This document shows positions 9,646 to 20,535 of a stretch of 64,000 nucleotides of DNA, in pieces. A program made the position numbers and the translations under genes. Under the pieces are notes generated by a model. The model had not been told where the DNA came from and ran no database searches. It worked only from the letters and a program-made list of their open reading frames with translations. How positions within the stretch are numbered: position 1 is the stretch's first letter; each line of letters begins with the position of its first letter. Source of the stretch: Filobasidium wieringae (Eukaryota > Basidiomycota > Tremellomycetes > Filobasidiales > Filobasidiaceae); the NCBI GenBank assembly GCA_001600055.1, contig BCIV01000019.1, forward strand, positions 1 through 64,000, written 5' to 3'.

Positions 9646-12295
9646 ATGAGTTCTCTTCAACCCGACGAGGCCTTGAAGAGGGTTTCTATTTTTCCTACAG
9701 ATCACATAGGAAAATCTCCTCTCCATGCGCTACAGTCATATGCTCTTCCTGAGCAACCTGCATTTCCACACAGAACAAAGGAGAAATTACTGGATGACGC
9801 CAGTCAGCAGCTGAGTATCAAGTCTCCCAATTTTGAATCCAGCCTTGTGACGAGGAACTACGTCGATGCTGCCAAGACATTCTGGAGGGAGTTTCTATCT
9901 GATGGGAAAGGGTTGTCCATTGTGAATGACAACGAGTTCATCAACGACCGGATCAAACATCTCAGGGCCAACCTTTCGGAAACCGAGCCATTGTCAGAAA
10001 GCGCTGCTGAGGACCTGGAGCGGTGGAACAACATCGCTGAGGATGTCGATGCAGCTCAGCATGTCGTCTTCAATTCCGAAAGCCTGTCCAAGAAAGAACA
10101 CACTTTCTCTACATACGAACAGCGTGAACGAAAGAACGCCCAAACTGCTTTTTACAAGAAAGTACCGTGCCGCGGTGGAGAAGTCGGTTTAACAACCGTT
10201 CTTGCTACGTCAGCCTTCCTCTTAGCCAATCGTTTTGTCAATTCGAGCGGTTTCTTTAAAGACCACATGTCTCTCCATAGGAAGAATTGGATGTCGGCGG
10301 CGCTCGCTGGCTCAGGTACGACCGATATGTGCGCTTCACAAGTCTATCCTCCCCAAGAGGAAGATACGACCGAACAAATTGAAGCAGGAGATACGATCTT
10401 TGAGCATAAGCCTTCCATCACTGTGCAGAGTCTTGTCAGGTTCATGACAGCTCTCAAACTCGTGCATTTCACTAAAGTCGATGTTCGCCTGGAATGGACC
10501 GAAGGCAACCCTGTCTGGACCGATCAATACACCCTCCTTGATCCTGGCATAAGGGCGGCGATCTTACAAGTCGTCGAACAGCTTGAAGTCAACAGAGCCG
10601 ACGCTTGTATACTGGGATCATGGGACTGCTGTCTCGTGTTCAATCGTGAGGGGAAGGTACTGCATTGTTCCGACATCATCAGCTGTCGTGACTCCGATTG
10701 GGTCGAAGAGAAGTTCGGGACAGGGCTGCTGTAAGTTATACCGATGTCGCGTCTTCCTCTGGCGCTAAATATTGTCGTATCTAGGAAAAGAGCCCGACTA
10801 GAAAACAATCCCCGAACCTTCATAACGGATTGTGCTTCTTTGGTGAAACCCCTTGCCTACTCATTCCTCGAAACTTTGGTTGCTCTTATGCTTAGACAGA
10901 ATTGCGAGACAAAGGTACGCTTTCCTATCCTTCTCTTACCCTACTACCTCCCACTCACACCGATCGGATTATTTTCGCGCCTGTTCTTTCAAGTCCACTC
11001 AACCGTATGTGGGCCCCATGACGCGCAGTAGATTAAGGGCAGCACTTTTAGAGAGTGCCGATATCGCCCAAGGAATCGAGCGTCTGCCTCCTACCAGGTC
11101 ATCACTCAATCCATCACTCAATGAGCTGGCGCCCTCCCCTACACACCGCGCGGCTGAACAACGAAACTTTACCCGAATGCCAAACGATGCTGCGAATGCG
11201 GATCCCTGCAACACACATGACACCGCGGGAGGCGTCTTCGACTCCACATCGACTACATCTAAACAGAGTCAATGCAAAATGTCCTTGCGACTCGCAACTA
11301 GCGTAACAGATTCCGATGATCAAAATTGCCCCCGACCACAGTCTGGCCTGGTCTGGTATCCAATCGATCAAGAGTATTGGCCCATTCGTCAAGCTACCAC
11401 AGATGCAACGGTCTCTTCGCATGCGACGGTTCCTTCAGTGACAACGCTTCCTCCACATTCGACGCTTCCCTGGATGTCAACACTTTCTTCAGATGCGACT
11501 CTTGCTTCCATATCAAGGTCTTCTTCAAGCTCGACGCTGGTCTCAAGCGGAACGGTTTCCTCGTTGGTCTCGGACGAAGGTTCTGATTGTAGCCAGCAGA
11601 CGATCACGTTGCCTAAAATGTCGTCCTCATCCTCTTCGGACTTCGTTCTCGGTGCTTCGGTCACATCTGCAGATATTCTACTTACCGAATACCTCTCGAG
11701 TGGACGGTGCTACGATGTCTTCCGCGGAAAAGCCACACTGCTATATCCAGGGTTTCAAGAAACCATACCGATAGTCGCGAAGTATGTTGACGTGACTGCT
11801 ACAACCGAGCCAAGATTCCATGAGCGCTACCACGGTCTGGAGGCTCGACGCGCTATGTTTCAAGAGGAGAGAGCGCTGCTCAAATTGAAGCATACTGGTT
11901 TGGTACCTTTGCTCTATGGCATTTATACCCTCGACGAAGAAATGGATAAGTTATGGATGATTATGGAGGATTGCGGGACTCAAGTGGATATGAGCAGTGA
12001 TGATACTCGGTACGTGTGTACGACCCAGGTGGGTCAGCAACACGACCTGATGCATCCATTTGCATATAACAGAATCGCGACCTTCAAGGCGTACCAGGCG
12101 ATACAAGAAGCCAAAGTTCTGCATCGCGATGTGACACCTCGCCATGTTCTTTCTTCGGACGAAGGTCGAACCGTAAAGATCATCGACTGGGAAGATGCTT
12201 ATATCGAGGAGGAAGTGGGCGCATGGATATACGGCTGCGGTCGAATAGATGAAGAGGCCGAGATCGACGCCATGGTAGGGTATGATCGGTATTAG
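9646..12295 (+). CDS. Kinase-like protein with C-terminal HRD...DWE domain
   Basis: Three exons were rebuilt: 9646-10730, 10785-10914 and 10994-12295, with phases that match at both junctions. The N-terminal about 360 residues have no domain I recognise. A Ser/Thr-rich linker (11390-11640) is followed by a reduced kinase fold. It contains TEYLSSGRCYDVFRGKA in place of a glycine loop, IVAKYVDV (the VAIK-type lysine), EERALLKLKHTGLVPLL (helix C Glu), VLHRDVTPRHVL (catalytic loop) and KIIDWEDAY, where DFG is replaced by DWE. This resembles the fungal kinase-like or FunK1-type proteins common in basidiomycetes. Substrates are unknown and activity is uncertain. An ATG at 11019 could start a shorter product. 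Confidence 0.65.
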
Positions 12296-12713
12296 ACTGT
12301 GAGCATTCCGCAGCAATGGGCATTCGGTAAGTTCAGTTGCCTTTCGAGGCAGCATGGTCTGTATCCAACGCACTAGGCTGGCGTGGCTTTGAAGTAGCGC
12401 GTGACTATGTCGATCGGCTAGTCGTGAACATCTAGACATCTAATTGTAGAAATGGCAGAAGTTATGACACGGTCGACAAGCGTGATGACGTGTTTCAGGC
12501 ATGCGTTTTCCGTCGTCTCGTTCATGCGATCTCAGGTCGCCAGTCGACCTGAGGAGTTGAGTCAATATTTTACTTTCTACTTTCTTCGAGTCATCCTTCG
12601 GGCTTTGTCGGTATAAAAGGCAGTCGAGCTTGCTCTGCCTGTCTTGTCGTAGTACATCCCAAAGCTTCCAACTCCTCCATAGCTTAGGGGTCATCGTATA
12701 GAACCCAGCGGAA
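12296..12713. other. Intergenic region before the GNAT gene
   Basis: About 420 bases without a supported gene. A TATA-like tataaaag occurs near 12612-12619, about 100 bases upstream of the next ATG. The minus-strand frame at 12440-12727 shows no family features. Confidence 0.35.
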
Positions 12714-13807
12714 ATGCAGTACCTCAACGCCTACACCCCACCTCAAGCCTCGCCCGAGCCACCGAAAACTGTACACCTGCACACACCTCCATCATCCTAC
12801 GACCTGAACTTCAGCGGCGGCCCCATCCCCTCTCTTCCTCTTCACACGGACAAGGTCGCTCTGATCCCATTGATACCCAGTATCCATGGGCCTCAGCTTT
12901 TCTCCGAATTCACCGGAGCGACGAAGAGGGGGGAAGTCAAGGAAGGGTGGTTGCGATGGATGCCTTATGCCAGGGATATCGAGAGGAGTTTGGATGATTT
13001 GTTATACGTCATTGAGACTCAACAGAGGGCTGTTCCTGTGAGTTTGAGAGGAGAGCGATGTCTCTTTTTTTTCGTTTCCTTCATATCATGCTGCGAGTCA
13101 CTGACTGTAAATCGTTCTTCACGGTACGCAGGGTACTTTAATCTTCGCCATCTTCGACCTGACCAAACCATCCGATCCCACTCTCGAAGTTCCCGGTCCA
13201 TCCCACTCTTCCCTCCCGCCCAACCACCCTCCTCTGAGTTCAATGGCGGGTATGATCGGTTTGTTGAATTGCGATAGATCTCACTTGACGGCAGAACTTG
13301 GTGAGCTCTTTCTCGTCCCGATCGACCTTTGGCTGGTCGATGGATACATTGCTGAAATAGACCGGGGGTGAGATAGGGCACGTCATCATCCTCCCCAAAG
13401 CTCAAAGGACACACGTTCTCTCCCACGCCGCCGCTCTGATTCAACACTACACTCTCGATTTCCCCCACATCCAAACATACTCCCCTACGCATCGGAAATT
13501 CATAGACCCAGTCTCTGCTTCTACCGACACGACCGATCGTCAAAAGGCCTTGGGGATGAGGAGATTACAATGGCAAGCGCATCACCTGAATTCACCCTCC
13601 ATCGCTTCCGCACAACGACTGGGATTCAAAGCGGACGGGATCATTAGGATGCAGAGGATCGCTCCTGGCGGTGGGGAACCGGGACGGGATGGCGATTGGG
13701 AAGGTAAGGGGGACGGGACTAGTAGGAGTAGTTGGATGGGGAGTATCGTTTGGGAGGAATGGGAGCGGGAGACGAGGGGTTTGGTCGATGGGTTGGTAGC
13801 GAGGTAG
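12714..13807 (+). CDS. GNAT-family N-acetyltransferase (RimJ/RimL-like)
   Basis: Three exons: 12714-13037, 13132-13300 and 13377-13807, with consistent phases. The acetyl-CoA motif is restored across the second intron as AELGHVIILPKAQRTHV, very close to the fungal pattern E.GHv.I.P..QRThV. Motif B follows as GMRRLQWQAHHLNSPSIASA, then QRLGFKADG, the usual N.aSi..AerlGF.~EG signature. The N-terminus (YTPPQASPEPPKTVHLHTPP) is Pro-rich. The product probably acetylates a small molecule or a protein N-terminus in the cytoplasm. The substrate cannot be read from the sequence. A Gly/Asp-rich insertion near residues 290-310 is unusual but not disruptive. Confidence 0.85.
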
Positions 13808-14740
13808 ATGATTAGGCGACGAGGTGGTGGTGAGCCAGTGGGGGGGGAGAGGTACGTTGATGGAAGGTGATGTATAGATGTCAAAGTATAATATGAGAAT
13901 TCGGATAAAAGTGCGGACATTCCTGCTTTGTGATTGTTTGCAATAGTTGCAGACGCGAACCGAAATGTTCAACCAGTATTCTCGTGCTGAACCCAGGTTC
14001 TACATTACAAGTTATGGAGCCATCATCATCCAACCGAATATGATAAGTGAATTGTCAACCGACCAGCCCATAAAGTGTCAACTATGCAAGTTCTGTAAAT
14101 GATTGATGGGTGGGGAGCATGGAGACGTCTCACAATTGGCTGCATCATTCCAAGCCCCGAGTTTGTGGTGGGGCGTGGCGACACTTGTCCTGTCGATTGA
14201 ATGTCATCCCACAGTGTGCTTGCCGGTTCTCACGAGATCGGCCTGTTCATTTGGGTATCTCCCTGTCAGATCGTTCCATGCAGTACCATTGACTTGATGG
14301 GAGATGCTTCGATAGAACAAAGGTTGACTTGACATCCTGGTTGTTGTTCAGTCGAATCAACCCTGGTCTGAGTCGCGCGGGTTGCATTCGCATATGTATG
14401 TAAAGGTCCTCCGACATTCCTTCTCGCGTCGACAGATTTCGTTTGCGACGCAGCGATCCCAACTAACTAATTTCACACTACTTGCTCGAACGTGCACACA
14501 CTTTGTCTGAGCTCCAAGGTGCTTGAAGCAACCATGGCCTCGGCTATTCGTTACACCTTTCAGAGGGAATATTTCGGGTTAACCGTCTATGCTGAGCCTA
14601 CCAGCACCCACTTCATGCATATTTCAACAGATTTAACACTCAGGCGCCACCCTGGAGATAAGCAGAGCGGTTTCCCAATCATCTGACCTGAAACCAGGGT
14701 GCGCGCGTCAAGGTTCGCGAGCGCGCTCACACTCGAGATC

Positions 14741-14778
14741 CTCGAGATTGAGGTCGAGATTGAGGTCGAGATCGAGCT
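14741..14778. repeat. Short tandem repeat, GAGATTGAGGTC type
   Basis: About three imperfect copies of a 12-base GAGATTGAGGTC unit, flanked by CTCGAG and GAGCTC sites. There is no evidence that it is coding. Confidence 0.5.
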
Positions 14779-15902
14779 CTATCGTGAAAATGTTGAAAGT
14801 TGACAGCCTCAACAGCGTTTGCAATGCTGTACTAGACCATCTTCGTGCTATAGGCCCACCTTTTCCAACGATAAGCAAGGTGAACTCCGCCGGATCGACG
14901 TAGTCGTTGAAAAGAAGTAGCTGACTGCCTAGCGTCGTCGGGATCACTGGCTGATCGAACTTCTATCGATGTGAAAACTGATAAGCAACGGGCTGTAGAC
15001 CGTTTGATCCATCTCACATTCACATCTCCTGTTACCTCATTGCGCAATGGCTAACGAAGACCGTCCGATCTGAAGCGCTGTCGTCCGAGAGTTCCCGTAC
15101 GAGTCGATAGCCTCTAAGCGTACGTTGGTCTGGACGTGTCTATCAGCCAGGCGGAATTTGTTAGTGGAACAAGACCATACGCTTTGCATTGAAGACAATC
15201 TCAGTGCTGCCGACTGGACTGACACCTTAAGTACCTTCGAGACGCTTGGGCGCCAAAACTCGAGGACTGGACTCGAGCGGAAAAAATTGGATTCTGTCTT
15301 TGACTGGTCTGTGACATAGTGTCTAGCTACCCCTGTTACCGAACCAGAGTCGTCCCAATCTGACTGCCGCTAACACCACCGATGGAGCCAAAAGATTAGG
15401 TATCCTAATATATCCGCTCCGTCTGTTGGTGGAACGATAAAACGTCATTCCAAGGTGAAATACATCGTAAACCTCCTCGTCTCTCGACACACATCTTCCT
15501 CGTATTTTTTATCTCTGAGGAGCATCCTGAGCGAGTTATATAGTCCGTCTTCCACGGCTTCGCGGCTGGTCATACCGCGTTCTATCTCGATACCGTTACG
15601 GGCTACCACTCTCAGCTCTGCACCGTACTGGGGAGGGATATGCTCTACTGCCGACTGGCAAACTGATACGTACGGCCATCCATAGATGGGGTCCAGTAGC
15701 TAATAGCTGGCAAGTGGGCCGTGGCTGTGCAGCGAGTGAACGGCGTTTCAGAAATGTGAAACGTGAACGACGACGAGTGGCGCGTTGACCGTGATGAGTC
15801 ACCACTCGACTTGGCGATGTAACCGAAATCCGAAAGCGGCAATCTCCGTTAGCGCCAGCTCGCCTTATCGCGTTCCCAGGTGAGCGTAGCGTAGGCGTAG
15901 GC

Positions 15903-15909
15903 TATATAA
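15903..15909 (+). promoter_or_regulatory. TATA box of the fungalysin gene
   Basis: TATATAA about 160 bases upstream of the ATG at 16069. It is followed by a pyrimidine-rich leader (ccttcccctctctttcccc), a usual feature of highly expressed fungal promoters. Confidence 0.5.
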
Positions 15910-16068
15910 CAACAGCGACCTCATCATCGTCAGGTCACCCTTCCCCTCTCTTTCCCCTTCTCCATCATACACTCACAGGGGTACATCTCATACTGACACC
16001 CCTTCGTATACCCACTCGCTCTACCTATCCGACAACCCAACAACCAGCACGATACGACCAGAATCAAG

Positions 16069-19000
16069 ATGAAGGGAGCCACTTTGATCGCTCTCCTTCC
16101 TCTCCTCGCCACCATCTCCGCTCGTCCCCAACCAGGACCTTCCTCTCGATCTCAGCTCGCTCAACAGAAGAAGGATGTCAGGGTTTCCAGGAAATCGATC
16201 GCTTTCGGTCCCGAGTTGACCCATTCGACTTTTCGCGCTTTCCATCCAGTCGACGTCAAGGATGTTCCTCTGAACGTCGGTGAGAATATCATCGGCCTTG
16301 CTCGAGGAGATGTCTTTCCCGTTGTCAAGCATCTCATGAGCACTCTTGACGGGATCAAGGGGGAAGGTGAAGGGTATTTCATCAGGGACGACGTGAGTTC
16401 TCGTTCCGATCTCGATCAAACCATGACTCCAACGCTTACGTGTCCGTCCACCTCGACCTTGACTTTGCCCGACGATAGTCCTATACCGACGAACGAACCG
16501 GGATAAGCCACATTTATATCAAACAGATCGTCAACGGGCTCGAAGTCGTCAACGGTGATATCAACATGAACATCGATCAATCCGGTCGAGTCATCTCTTG
16601 GGGTAACAGCGTTCGTAACCTGCGTGTTCCTTTTCCCTGCATGATCCTTTACTAACCTCGCACTCTATGCTCCCAGTTCTACCAAGGCCCACACCCTACC
16701 CACTCTTCAGAACAGGACGACTTCATCTCCGCCCTCATCTCCGCCCAACCCGTCCCCACAGCCCAATGCGACAAGCTGTCCGATCTCATCAGCACGACCT
16801 CCTCCACCCGGGACCTCCTCCTCTCCCGCCTCTCCGAACTCAAACGCGGTCCCCAAGTCGGAGGGATCGTCAAGTCCGTCTTCTCCATGATCGGAGAACT
16901 GATCGGGTTACCCGTCTCTCGACCCGTGACGGATCTGGAGAGGGGGTTGATACTTGAACACCTGAAGGAGGAGTATGGGTTCGATTCGATCGATACGCTC
17001 GAGATGCAGTTGGAGAGGTTGGACGGTCAGATGGAACGTCTTCAGGATCATGTCGGGATCATCTGTTCAGCCGCCTCTTCCAATCAAGACGGGTCGAAAG
17101 GGTTCAAGAATGGAGATCTGGGGGAATCACTCCTCCCCGGTCTGATCGGTCTACTACAACACCTAGCCCCACCATCCATCTCCTTCTCCCCCTCCGATCT
17201 GGTTTCCCAACTGACCGTCCACCCCGCAAGCTCGATCCTTCCCTCCGTTCAAGCCCCCTCGGAACCCGGCATGCAGTTGATCCACGGGGCCGCCTCTGCC
17301 GGAGTGACCGACCCCGTTCAAGCCCGATTGGTCTACACTCAGACGGATGGGGAGGGATTACGATTGACTTGGAAGTATACGTTGAGGATGGGAGCTGATA
17401 ATTGGTACGATGCGACCGTGGACGTGGAGGACGGGAGGGTCTTGTCCGTCGTCGATTGGGGTCAGTCATGGCGATCCCCCACGAGGAATGGGTTGGATGA
17501 CGAGCTGACACGTTCATGCCTCTCTTTCGCAGCTTCCTCGATCGATCCGATCAAGGTGAAGAAGAACAAGGGAGGGAAACAGAAACCTCTCCCCGTCCCT
17601 AAACCAGCGACCAAGCCCTATTCATACTCGTGAGCCCACCTTGCCTCTTTCCCCCTCCCCTATCCTTCCCTGACTTTCCTTACTTGATTCGCCCACAGCG
17701 TATTCCCATTCGGAGTGAACGACCCTAGCGTGGGAAACATGTCGACGGAAACGTCACCTTGGGATCGGATCGCCTCTCCAGCCGGGTGGCATGCTTTCCC
17801 CGACGCCTCCAACCCTTGGTTCAGGCAGACCGTCAAGGGGATGAAGACCGGTCAGAAGGGTCCGTTCGTTGGAAACTATTCGCTCGACGTTGAGATGGAG
17901 GACGGGAAGGGGAAAGGAGAGAGTTGGAGTACTTTCGGGACGACCATGGGGAACAACGTTTTCGCTCAAGAGTGAGTTGGTCTAGCCAGGCGTTGTTCAT
18001 ACGATCGAGAGACCTCCCACTGACGCCCTTACCTCGCTCGCTCGCTTGCTCGCTCGATCAGGGACTTTGAGGGGGCGAACAATTGGTTACATAACGATCG
18101 ACCTGTGAATTCCTCTTTCATCTTTGATTACGAATACGGCGAGCCGGACGGTCTTCGACCCAAGGAATACATGTTCGTCCGCTCGTCCGTTTCTCTACAA
18201 GCGTCCCCCCAACTGACCCTCACGGCACCTTTGCAGCGACTTGGCGGTCACTCAACTGTTCTATACGAGCAACATGTACCACGACCTGCTCCATCGACTA
18301 GGGTTCGACGAGGTCAGTGGGAATTTCCAGATGTATAATTTCGGAAAGGGAGGGTTGGGGGGGGATGGGGTGATCTGTCAGGCTCAGGATGGGAGTGGGA
18401 CCAATAATGCCAGTGAGTCCCCGGATCTGCGGAGGGCGAGGTTGGGGGGAACGAGAGCTGATCACGCGAGTACGGGGGGTAGACTTTATGACTCCCCCTG
18501 ATGGGACTCAACCTCGAATGCGGATGTACGTTTGGGATACCGCTACCGTGAGTGGTCGATCGTTGGAATCGACATTGCCATCTCTAACCACACCTGACGT
18601 TGCCAGCCCTACCGCGACGGAGACTTGGAAGCTGGGATCGTGATCCACGAATACACCCACGGTCTCTCCACCCGTCTCACCGGGGGACCGGCCAATTCCG
18701 GTTGCCTAGGGTACGGGGAGGCCGGTGGGATGGGTGAAGGCTGGGGTGACGCGTTCGCCACGCTGATCCGACAGGTGGAGGAGTACGGCACCCACCCTGA
18801 GGAATACGGGATGGGCGCTTGGGCTGCGAATAGGAAGACGGGGATCAGGAATTACGTCTATTCGACCAACACGAGCAGTAATCCCAGTTCGTTCAAGACG
18901 TTGGACAAGCCGGGTTATTGGGTGGGTGCCTGCGTTGGGCTGGTTGATTGACCCTCTTTGAGTGAGAAGCTGACCCCGCGGATCGATTATTGTGTACTCT

Positions 19001-19584
19001 CGACAGGGCGTCCATGCGATCGGGGAAGTCTGGGCGGAGATGTTGTTCGTAGTGGAACAACGTCTGATCGAAGTGCACGGGTTCGGACCCACGCTCTTCC
19101 CTCCCATTTCCTCCGAACCGGCATCGAACACGTCCTACTACCTCCCCCCGCGCAACCTCACCACCGGGGGGCCCTCCGATCTGAGCGGGGGGACGAAACC
19201 CAGCACCCCCTTGGTGCCTCGGTACGGGAACACGCTGCTGGCCCACCTGATCGTCCAGGGGATGAAACTGCAGCCTTGTCGACCTAGCTTTACGGACGCT
19301 CGGGACGCGATCCTGCAGTCCGACCTGATCTTGACCGGGGGAGAGAACGCTTGTACGATCTGGAAAGGGTTTGCCGAACGGGGATTGGTGAGTCCGAGGT
19401 CGGCTCGGCTTGAATGGGTGCGATTGGATTTCCACGAATGCTGATTGAATCGAATGTATGTCACGCTACCGTACAGGGACCGGAGGCGAAGACATTGGGA
19501 CAGTTACCTTGGGGAGGAGGGGTCAGGAGTGAGGATTATTCCATCCCCAAGATCTGTGGCAAGGTCAAGGTCGGGGGGCAGTAG
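16069..19584 (+). CDS. Secreted fungalysin metalloprotease (peptidase family M36)
   Basis: Extracellular zinc endopeptidase made as a preproenzyme. The start is chosen for its clear signal peptide ([18 protein letters not shown]). A propeptide with FTP-type features follows ([18 protein letters not shown], 16500-16560, then a long second half with [14 protein letters not shown] text near 17410). The mature domain holds the zinc motif HEYTH at 18646-18660 and the downstream third ligand in [11 protein letters not shown]. Later conserved blocks include [13 protein letters not shown] and [17 protein letters not shown]. About ten short introns were inferred, for example 16393-16478. Translation ends at TAG 19582-19584. 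The length, about 850-900 residues, is somewhat above the usual 600-800 because of an enlarged propeptide with a Lys/Pro-rich segment ([18 protein letters not shown]). All key residues are intact. Such enzymes degrade external proteins for nutrition. Confidence 0.92.
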
Positions 19585-19590
19585 TCGTCT

Positions 19591-19630
19591 GCGTGTGTGC
19601 GTGTGTGCGTGCGTGCGTGCGTTCGTGTTT
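19591..19630. repeat. Microsatellite (GTGC/GT)n
   Basis: Tandem GTGTGTGC and GTGC units directly after the fungalysin stop codon, grading into gtctgtctg repeats near 19636. A simple-sequence tract in the 3' region. Confidence 0.7.
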
Positions 19631-20412
19631 CGTCTGTCTGTTTGTCTGTTTTCGTGTGCTTTTTCGTTGTCAACGTTGTGTAGAAGTCTTCCTTGTATCC
19701 CTCCTCTCCAATCAAATCATGTCACCTCATTGTCGACCTCGCCATGACCTCGATCCAACTCACCGTTCGAACCCATCACCACCTCTCTCCCGATCCGATC
19801 CGTGGTGCGGTCTGGCGTGGCCGTGGGGTGACGATCCACCGGATGCAAACCCGCAAGCCCAACAACTTCCGTTCCGTCCGCCCGGGTGTAAAACGTGTAA
19901 ACGTGTAAACGGGAATAACTTCCGTCGATCGACCAGAGGCGATGACGGTTCATCAGCTCGGGGTCAGGTTGACAGGGAACGGTACAGTACAGTCAGGGAG
20001 GGCTGGAGCGGGAAGAGCTGTGTGCCAGGTGGGAGGGAAGAGGGGGACGGTCCCGATGCACTTGAACGCAGGTGGAAGCGTCGAGTATTGATCGAGATGG
20101 GTACACAAGAGTTTGAGCTGTGATCACTTGAAAGACGCCTTCAAACCCCGAGACCTGGCATGGTCGATGCATGTCCCCTCCCCCTTCGCTCCCTTGTCCA
20201 CCTTGCGACCAGTGACCAGCGATGCCAGTGCCAGTGCCAGTGCCGTCGCCCAACGAGCGAGTCGACGCTGCCCCAGCCCAGCGCCAAGGCTCGCGTTGAC
20301 AAAATCCGAAATCCGGTCACCCACGAAAACGCAAAACGCAAAACGCGATCGAATCGAATGAAATCGAGTCATTCGAAACTCCACAACGCAGGTTCATCCT
20401 CTGGCCACTCGG
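19631..20412. other. Intergenic region, nothing recognised
   Basis: Short frames only. The tract near 20225-20245 is a (CCAGTG)n-like stretch, and a repeated aacgcaaaacgc occurs near 20328-20345. No gene is supported. Confidence 0.4.
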
Positions 20413-20420
20413 TATATATA
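20413..20420 (+). promoter_or_regulatory. TATA box of the PDX1 gene
   Basis: TATATATA lies about 120 bases upstream of the ATG at 20536 and is followed by a C/T-rich leader. Confidence 0.55.
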
Positions 20421-20535
20421 CTGGATCGCCCCTCTCCTCTCCTACCCTCCCTTCTCTCGTCTAGATCAAACTCGTAGACCCTACTCACGTTCATACCCCA
20501 CGACCTCCAGTTGAAAACGATCGATTCGACCCACC

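Larger units (their letters stand above)
13808..16068. other. Long gene-poor interval
   Basis: About 2.26 kb with only short frames (for example 14492-14686), none recognisable on either strand. It contains a short 12-base tandem repeat (14741-14778). The last part carries the fungalysin promoter. No tRNA-like B box was seen. Confidence 0.4.

Noticed and set aside
13808..16068. Search for tRNA genes and small RNAs in the gene-poor intervals
   Set aside because: No sequence with both A and B box elements and a foldable cloverleaf was found by eye here or in the other gaps.
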